64,000 nucleotides of DNA from assembly GCF_000016125.1 (NCBI RefSeq), contig NC_009135.1:868001-932000 (forward strand). Direction: 5' to 3'. The position numbers were made by a program, and so were the translations under genes. Of this stretch, positions 63,812-64,000 are shown one piece after another. Positions within the stretch are counted from its first letter, which is position 1, and each line of letters opens with the position of its first letter. Source of the stretch: Methanococcus maripaludis C5. GTDB taxonomy: Archaea > AGJL01 > Methanococci > Methanococcales > Methanococcaceae. The notes beneath the pieces were generated by a model, which saw nothing but the letters and a program-made list of their open reading frames with translations, did no database searches and was not told the DNA's origin.

Positions 63812-64000
63812 TTAACATTTCATAGATAGATCATATGCAATATCTGCCCATGAATCCATAGTATACCTTGCATTTCTTCGTCCTGATTTTTTAATTGCCA
63901 TTTTTCTTAAAGTAAATATGGTTTCATCCAGTTCTTCTTTTGACATTAACGGAGCTTTCAATAGCATTTCAACTGCCATCTTATCCATTTTATTATCATT
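63812..64000 (-). CDS. C-terminal end of an unidentified protein (runs off window)
   Basis: A reverse frame is open from the window edge to TAA at 63812. The visible 62 residues read as helices (KMAVEMLLKAPLMSKEELDE, TIFTLRKMAIKKSGRRNARY) and end DIAYDLSMKC. I do not recognise the family from this end. It is convergent with archease with a 1-bp gap. Confidence 0.6.
   Translation of the reverse strand, partial: NDNKMDKMAVEMLLKAPLMSKEELDETIFTLRKMAIKKSGRRNARYTMDSWADIAYDLSMKC

Overview
The window is AT-rich archaeal DNA from a hydrogenotrophic methanogen, almost certainly Methanococcus maripaludis or a close relative. The evidence is O-phosphoseryl-tRNA(Cys) synthetase, ADH synthase of the archaeal aromatic pathway, NifB, a probable methanogenesis marker 17, archaeal ribosomal proteins eS1 and uS2, KEOPS Pcc1, and GGTGAT-type ribosome binding sites in front of most genes. 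No database search was possible; identifications rest on motifs and remembered family sequences.

Layout. 1-34026 is ordinary chromosome: purine permease, sepS, tpiA, aroA', a METTL5-like methylase, Hsp20, ftsY, a uracil uptake and salvage pair (uraA-upp), an NhaC antiporter, regulators, a broken panE, a ribosomal cluster (uS2, zinc protein, eS1), ion transporters (NptA, VIT1/CCC1, SulP), a PP-loop/Pcc1 pair, apt, a U32 peptidase, nifB, small ACT and ThiS proteins, and ilvC. 56709-64000 resumes the chromosome with a BASS transporter, ilvN-ilvB, a carbamoyltransferase and rtcA-archease. The inserted block therefore splits an ilv neighbourhood (ilvC from ilvBN).

34060-56639 is an integrated virus- or plasmid-like element of about 22.5 kb. 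It is bounded by a perfect 17-bp direct repeat, with a GATAC(C) inverted repeat just inside each end. From left to right it holds: (i) a block of about 650 bp with dense hairpins and raised G+C, probably a structured RNA; (ii) a minus-strand module of 17 tightly packed small genes (35107-42400), mostly membrane or secreted proteins plus a small P-loop ATPase, which I read as a virion or transfer module; (iii) a 1.26-kb non-coding region that may hold the replication origin; (iv) a minus-strand replication module with a Hel308-like helicase and a possible initiator; (v) plus-strand regulators and cargo, including two paralogous PD-(D/E)XK nucleases flanking a HEPN-like protein (a candidate defence system), winged-helix proteins and a WYL-like protein, alongside two minus-strand Gln-rich small proteins; (vi) an integrase whose catalytic tyrosine codon has lost one base.

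Several genes look broken: panE (three frameshifts and a lost start), the integrase, a membrane protein with an in-frame TAG, a small two-helix membrane protein, and tpiA without a standard start codon. Base-calling errors in a draft assembly are an alternative for the single-base cases; panE looks like real decay.
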